Assembly (NCBI GenBank): GCA_937892395.1
Contig: CALAGJ010000043.1
Coordinates: 1 to 9,894 of the forward strand
Direction of reading: 5' to 3'
DNA from: an uncultured Parafilimonas sp.
Lineage (GTDB): Bacteria; Bacteroidota; Bacteroidia; Chitinophagales; Chitinophagaceae
Length of the DNA: 9,894 bases
Part shown: positions 7,372 through 9,894 of the stretch, piece after piece
Numbering within the stretch: position 1 is the first letter of the stretch
Layout: each line of letters starts with the position of its first letter
Notes under the pieces: generated by a model
What the model saw: only the letters and a program-made list of their open reading frames with translations
What the model was told of the DNA's origin: nothing
Databases searched by the model: none
Translations under genes and position numbers: made by a program

Positions 7372-7393
7372 AACTTTCGAAATATGGAAAGTT
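7372..7393. repeat. Inverted repeat just upstream of the regulator gene; possible second operator or leader hairpin
   Basis: AACTTTC (7372-7378) and GAAAGTT (7387-7393) form a perfect 7-bp inverted repeat with an 8-base spacer, ending 24 bases before the ATG at 7418. Its sequence differs from the DtxR-like box. It could be an operator for control of the regulator gene, or a hairpin in its leader. No full consensus promoter for the regulator was found in this gap. Confidence 0.35.
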
Positions 7394-7417
7394 AATGGCT
7401 ATCATTATTTTTACCCC

Positions 7418-8074
7418 ATGCATACCTTAGCAGAAGAGAATTATTTGAAAGCCTTGTTTTCTCTGGAAAATGAGCATGGGGAAGTTAATGTAAATGAACT
7501 CTCCAAGCGCTTGGGTATAAAAATGCCGACCGTAACAAGTATGATGAAAAAGTTGGCAGCAAACAAGTTGGTACATTATGAAAGTTATAAGCCATTAAAG
7601 CTTTCTGAAAAAGGAAGAAAGGAAGCAGCATTAATCATACGGAAGCATCGGCTTGCCGAAATGTATCTTGTAGAAAAAATGGGATTTGGTTGGGAGCAGG
7701 TGCATGACATTGCAGAGCAAATAGAGCATATACAATCTGCCCCTTTTTTTGCAAAAATGGATGAGTTATTAGGTTATCCAAAAATTGATCCACATGGATC
7801 TCCCATACCTGACAAACACGGCAAGATGATGTGGAGAGGATATAATAAACTAAGTGATTGTAAGGAAAATGAAACAGTAACAATAATAGCTGTTCTTAAT
7901 ACTTCTGATGATTTTTTAAAATTTCTAAACAGTAAACAAATACGATTAGGGTTAGTAGTAAAAGTAAAATCAGCTGAGCCTTTTGATGGATCAATGTTAT
8001 TAAGCTATGAAAAGCATCCAAAAGAAACCCTAAGCCATCTTGTTTGTGAAAGGCTTTTGGTTGAAAAGACCTAA
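7418..8074 (+). CDS. DtxR/MntR-family metal-dependent transcriptional repressor
   Basis: A 218-residue cytoplasmic repressor that binds DNA when loaded with Fe2+ or Mn2+. The N-terminal winged helix-turn-helix covers about 1-65 (recognition region GIKMPTVTSMMKKL, 33-46), the dimerisation/metal domain about 66-135, and an SH3-like FeoA-type domain about 140-218. Family metal ligands seen are H77, E81, H96, E100, E103 and H104, with the linker motif DPHGSPIP (124-131). E100 sits where DtxR/IdeR have C102 and MntR has a glutamate; N8 sits where DtxR has M10 and MntR D8. It therefore has a DtxR-like domain layout with a partly MntR-like site, and Fe versus Mn cannot be assigned safely. The ATG at 7418 places AEENYLKAL at the family's usual N-terminal position. 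It is divergent from the TonB receptor operon, with a DtxR-like palindrome between them. Confidence 0.93.
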   Translation: MHTLAEENYLKALFSLENEHGEVNVNELSKRLGIKMPTVTSMMKKLAANKLVHYESYKPLKLSEKGRKEAALIIRKHRLAEMYLVEKMGFGWEQVHDIAEQIEHIQSAPFFAKMDELLGYPKIDPHGSPIPDKHGKMMWRGYNKLSDCKENETVTIIAVLNTSDDFLKFLNSKQIRLGLVVKVKSAEPFDGSMLLSYEKHPKETLSHLVCERLLVEKT

Positions 8075-8086
8075 GCAAAAAAAATA

Positions 8087-8127
8087 AGCCAGATTCTTTA
8101 TTTGACTTTGAAATAAAGAATCTGGCT
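8087..8127 (-). terminator. Strong intrinsic terminator between the repressor and SLC13 genes
   Basis: A 17-bp perfect stem (8087-8103 with 8111-8127) and a 7-base loop (GACTTTG) lie in the 74-base gap between convergent genes. Read on the minus strand, the stem is followed after TA by eight T residues (8077-8084), so it is a good terminator for the SLC13 gene. On the plus strand no T tract follows, so it may end the repressor mRNA less efficiently while still stabilising its 3' end. Confidence 0.85.
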
Positions 8128-8148
8128 CAAATGTTTGTACAAGCTATT

Positions 8149-9894
8149 TTAAAATGGCCATAGCATAGGTACTCCAAAATAAATAACAATCATCATAAGA
8201 ATTGTTACAATACCACCCACCTTTACAAAATCGGAAAATTTATATTTACCAGGGCCATATACTAGAATACAAGATGGCTCAAAAGGTGTAATAAGTGATA
8301 CAGAAGCAGATAACATAACGCCTATCGCAAAGGTCATTGGATTTACGTGTAAAGTCTCCGCTGAACTCAAGGCTACTGGAAGTACAACCAATGCAGCAGC
8401 AGCATTACTCATGGGTTGTGTTAGTATAACAGTGAGTATCATAAAACCAAGAAAAATACCATTTACTCCAATAGGTTTACAAATATCAACAACAATTTCA
8501 GCAAGATATTTATCTGCGCCACTATTTGTCATTGCAGTGCCAAAGGCGGTCATACCAGCTATAAGCACTAAAAGTCTCCATTCAATGTTATTATAAGCGT
8601 CTTCGGGCCTGATGCTTTTTGTAAGCATAGCCAGTACTGCTGCAGACAGGAATGCAATACCCGTAGGTATAATACTAAAAGAAGCAAGAATAATTGCAAC
8701 GAGAAATAAGCCAATAGTCAAATAACCCTTTTTTAAATTTCTAACAGGAGCGGTATGCTCACCAAGTACTACCATGTCATGATGGCTTCCAAGATTATTA
8801 AAAGAGTCTTCAGAACCCTGTACAAGCAGCATATCACCCACCTCTAAACTATAGTCTTTTATTGCATTTACTATATGTTGCCCTTCTCTGTTTATAGCCA
8901 CTACAAGCATTCCATATCTTCTACGAAAATCTATTTCTCCAATTGTTTTACCTGCAAGATCGCTACGTCCTGCAATAACTACTTCTTTTAATTTTAATAA
9001 ATCAACCCCCTGATCGTAAAAACTTAAAGCATCTGCCATGATATCAATACCTTTTGCATTTTTTACATTGACAAGATTTTTTACATCTCCTTTTACAAGT
9101 ACAAGATCGCCATCGCTAAAGTTCATATTCGGACCCGGTGCAAACTGACGTTTATCCCTAATTATTCCCAAAACCTCAAAGCCCATTTTACTTAAATCAC
9201 TTTCATGTACAACTTGACCAATAAGAGATGAGTTGTGTCTGATAACAATTTCACTGAGGTAGGAACGAACACCATAGTTATTTACATTTTCCTCCGATCC
9301 TCTTTTTGGCAACAAGCGGTGACCAATGAGGGCAAAAAATACAATTGTCAAAATAACCATAATAACACCCAGTATAACAAAATCAAACATGCCAAGAGTT
9401 GGATATCCGTTCTTTTCTAAATAGGCATTTACAGCCACATTTGTTGAAGTGCCAATGAGTGTGCAGGTGCCACCTACTATACTGGCAAAAGCCACAGGCA
9501 TTAAAACTTTTGAAAAACTGATATTTGCTCTTCTTGCTACAGCCATTACCGGGTTGACCATAAGTGCAGTGACAGTTGTATTGTTCATAAATGCAGAAAA
9601 AATGCTAGTCACAAACATGATTGGAAGCATCAACCTGCGTCTGCCAGTCTTTCCTTCACGAAGTAACTTAGTTGACATTGCCTCCAAAATGCCACTTTGG
9701 TCTATAGCCCCAGTAACTATAAATATCGAGGCTAACATTATTAAAAAATCACTACCGAATGGGGCAAATGCCTCTTTTGCATCAATAATTCCTGTCAAGA
9801 CCAGAGTAATTACACAAATCATGGCAACCACATCAACTGAAATTTTTTCCGTTGAAAATGCTATGATTGCTAACAACAATAACACTAAAACAAT
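8149..9894 (-). CDS. SLC13-family permease with two internal TrkA-C domains (N-terminus cut by window edge)
   Basis: An inner-membrane anion permease of the SLC13/DASS (ion transporter) superfamily, whose relatives carry sulfate, dicarboxylates or other oxyanions with Na+. The frame is open to the window edge; a GTG at 9885 exists, but hydrophobic in-frame codons continue upstream, so the true start is probably outside, with few residues missing given a usual length near 590-610. Numbering from that GTG (578 residues): first membrane half about 1-192 with FMNNTT (99-104) and IGTSTN (144-149); two RCK_C/TrkA-C domains about 205-282 and 296-366; second membrane half about 385-578 with QPMSNAAAAL (490-499) and TPFEPS (533-538). 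NNT and SNA correspond to the paired SNT-like substrate/Na+ motifs of the family. The cytoplasmic RCK_C pair suggests ligand-gated control. It ends at the 17-bp hairpin. The substrate is not predictable; sulfate is one option. Confidence 0.9.
   Translation of the reverse strand: MVLVLLLLAIIAFSTEKISVDVVAMICVITLVLTGIIDAKEAFAPFGSDFLIMLASIFIVTGAIDQSGILEAMSTKLLREGKTGRRRLMLPIMFVTSIFSAFMNNTTVTALMVNPVMAVARRANISFSKVLMPVAFASIVGGTCTLIGTSTNVAVNAYLEKNGYPTLGMFDFVILGVIMVILTIVFFALIGHRLLPKRGSEENVNNYGVRSYLSEIVIRHNSSLIGQVVHESDLSKMGFEVLGIIRDKRQFAPGPNMNFSDGDLVLVKGDVKNLVNVKNAKGIDIMADALSFYDQGVDLLKLKEVVIAGRSDLAGKTIGEIDFRRRYGMLVVAINREGQHIVNAIKDYSLEVGDMLLVQGSEDSFNNLGSHHDMVVLGEHTAPVRNLKKGYLTIGLFLVAIILASFSIIPTGIAFLSAAVLAMLTKSIRPEDAYNNIEWRLLVLIAGMTAFGTAMTNSGADKYLAEIVVDICKPIGVNGIFLGFMILTVILTQPMSNAAAALVVLPVALSSAETLHVNPMTFAIGVMLSASVSLITPFEPSCILVYGPGKYKFSDFVKVGGIVTILMMIVIYFGVPMLWPF

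Noticed and set aside
7406..7413. TATTTTTA as -7 element for the repressor gene
   Set aside because: It misses the final G, has no TTTG at the right distance, and is too close to the ATG at 7418.

Overview
The window looks like chromosome of an AT-rich Bacteroidota bacterium, most likely near the Chitinophagaceae; the family level is an inference. The signs are a TonB-dependent receptor carrying an N-terminal carboxypeptidase-regulatory-like domain, matches to the Bacteroidota promoter (TTTG, about 19 bases, TAnnTTTG), A-rich leaders without strong Shine-Dalgarno sequences, and short AT-rich terminator hairpins.

Layout. Plus strand, 2-1445: the C-terminal end of a flavin amine oxidase, then, after a 10-base gap, a Tat-exported sugar-isomerase-like TIM-barrel protein, closed by two tandem hairpins (1473-1560). 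Plus strand, 1580-3235: a complete glucose-6-phosphate isomerase gene (pgi). Minus strand, 3415-4392: a CorA-type magnesium/divalent cation transporter, convergent with pgi. Minus strand, 4511-7305: a two-gene operon of a TonB-dependent receptor and an exported thioredoxin-like protein, sharing one base at the stop/start (TAATG). Plus strand, 7418-8074: a DtxR/MntR-family metal-dependent repressor, divergent from the operon. Minus strand, 8149 to the window end: an SLC13-type permease with two internal TrkA-C (RCK_C) domains, truncated at its N-terminus by the window edge and separated from the repressor gene by a 17-bp perfect hairpin.

The most informative part is 4511-8074. The 112-base divergent intergenic region holds a perfect inverted repeat (TGTTAGAT-GA-ATCTAACA, 7336-7353) that resembles a DtxR box. 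It lies almost exactly between the -33 (7352-7355) and -7 (7325-7332) elements of the promoter predicted for the receptor-thioredoxin operon. This supports a metal-repressed outer-membrane uptake system whose regulator is encoded next door. The receptor plug carries a CxxC pair (C163/C166), and the co-translated periplasmic protein carries a thioredoxin WCxxC, so a redox step in metal or metallophore uptake is a reasonable hypothesis. The remaining genes are ordinary housekeeping or transport genes. No RNA genes, insertion sequences, CRISPR arrays or phage genes were seen.
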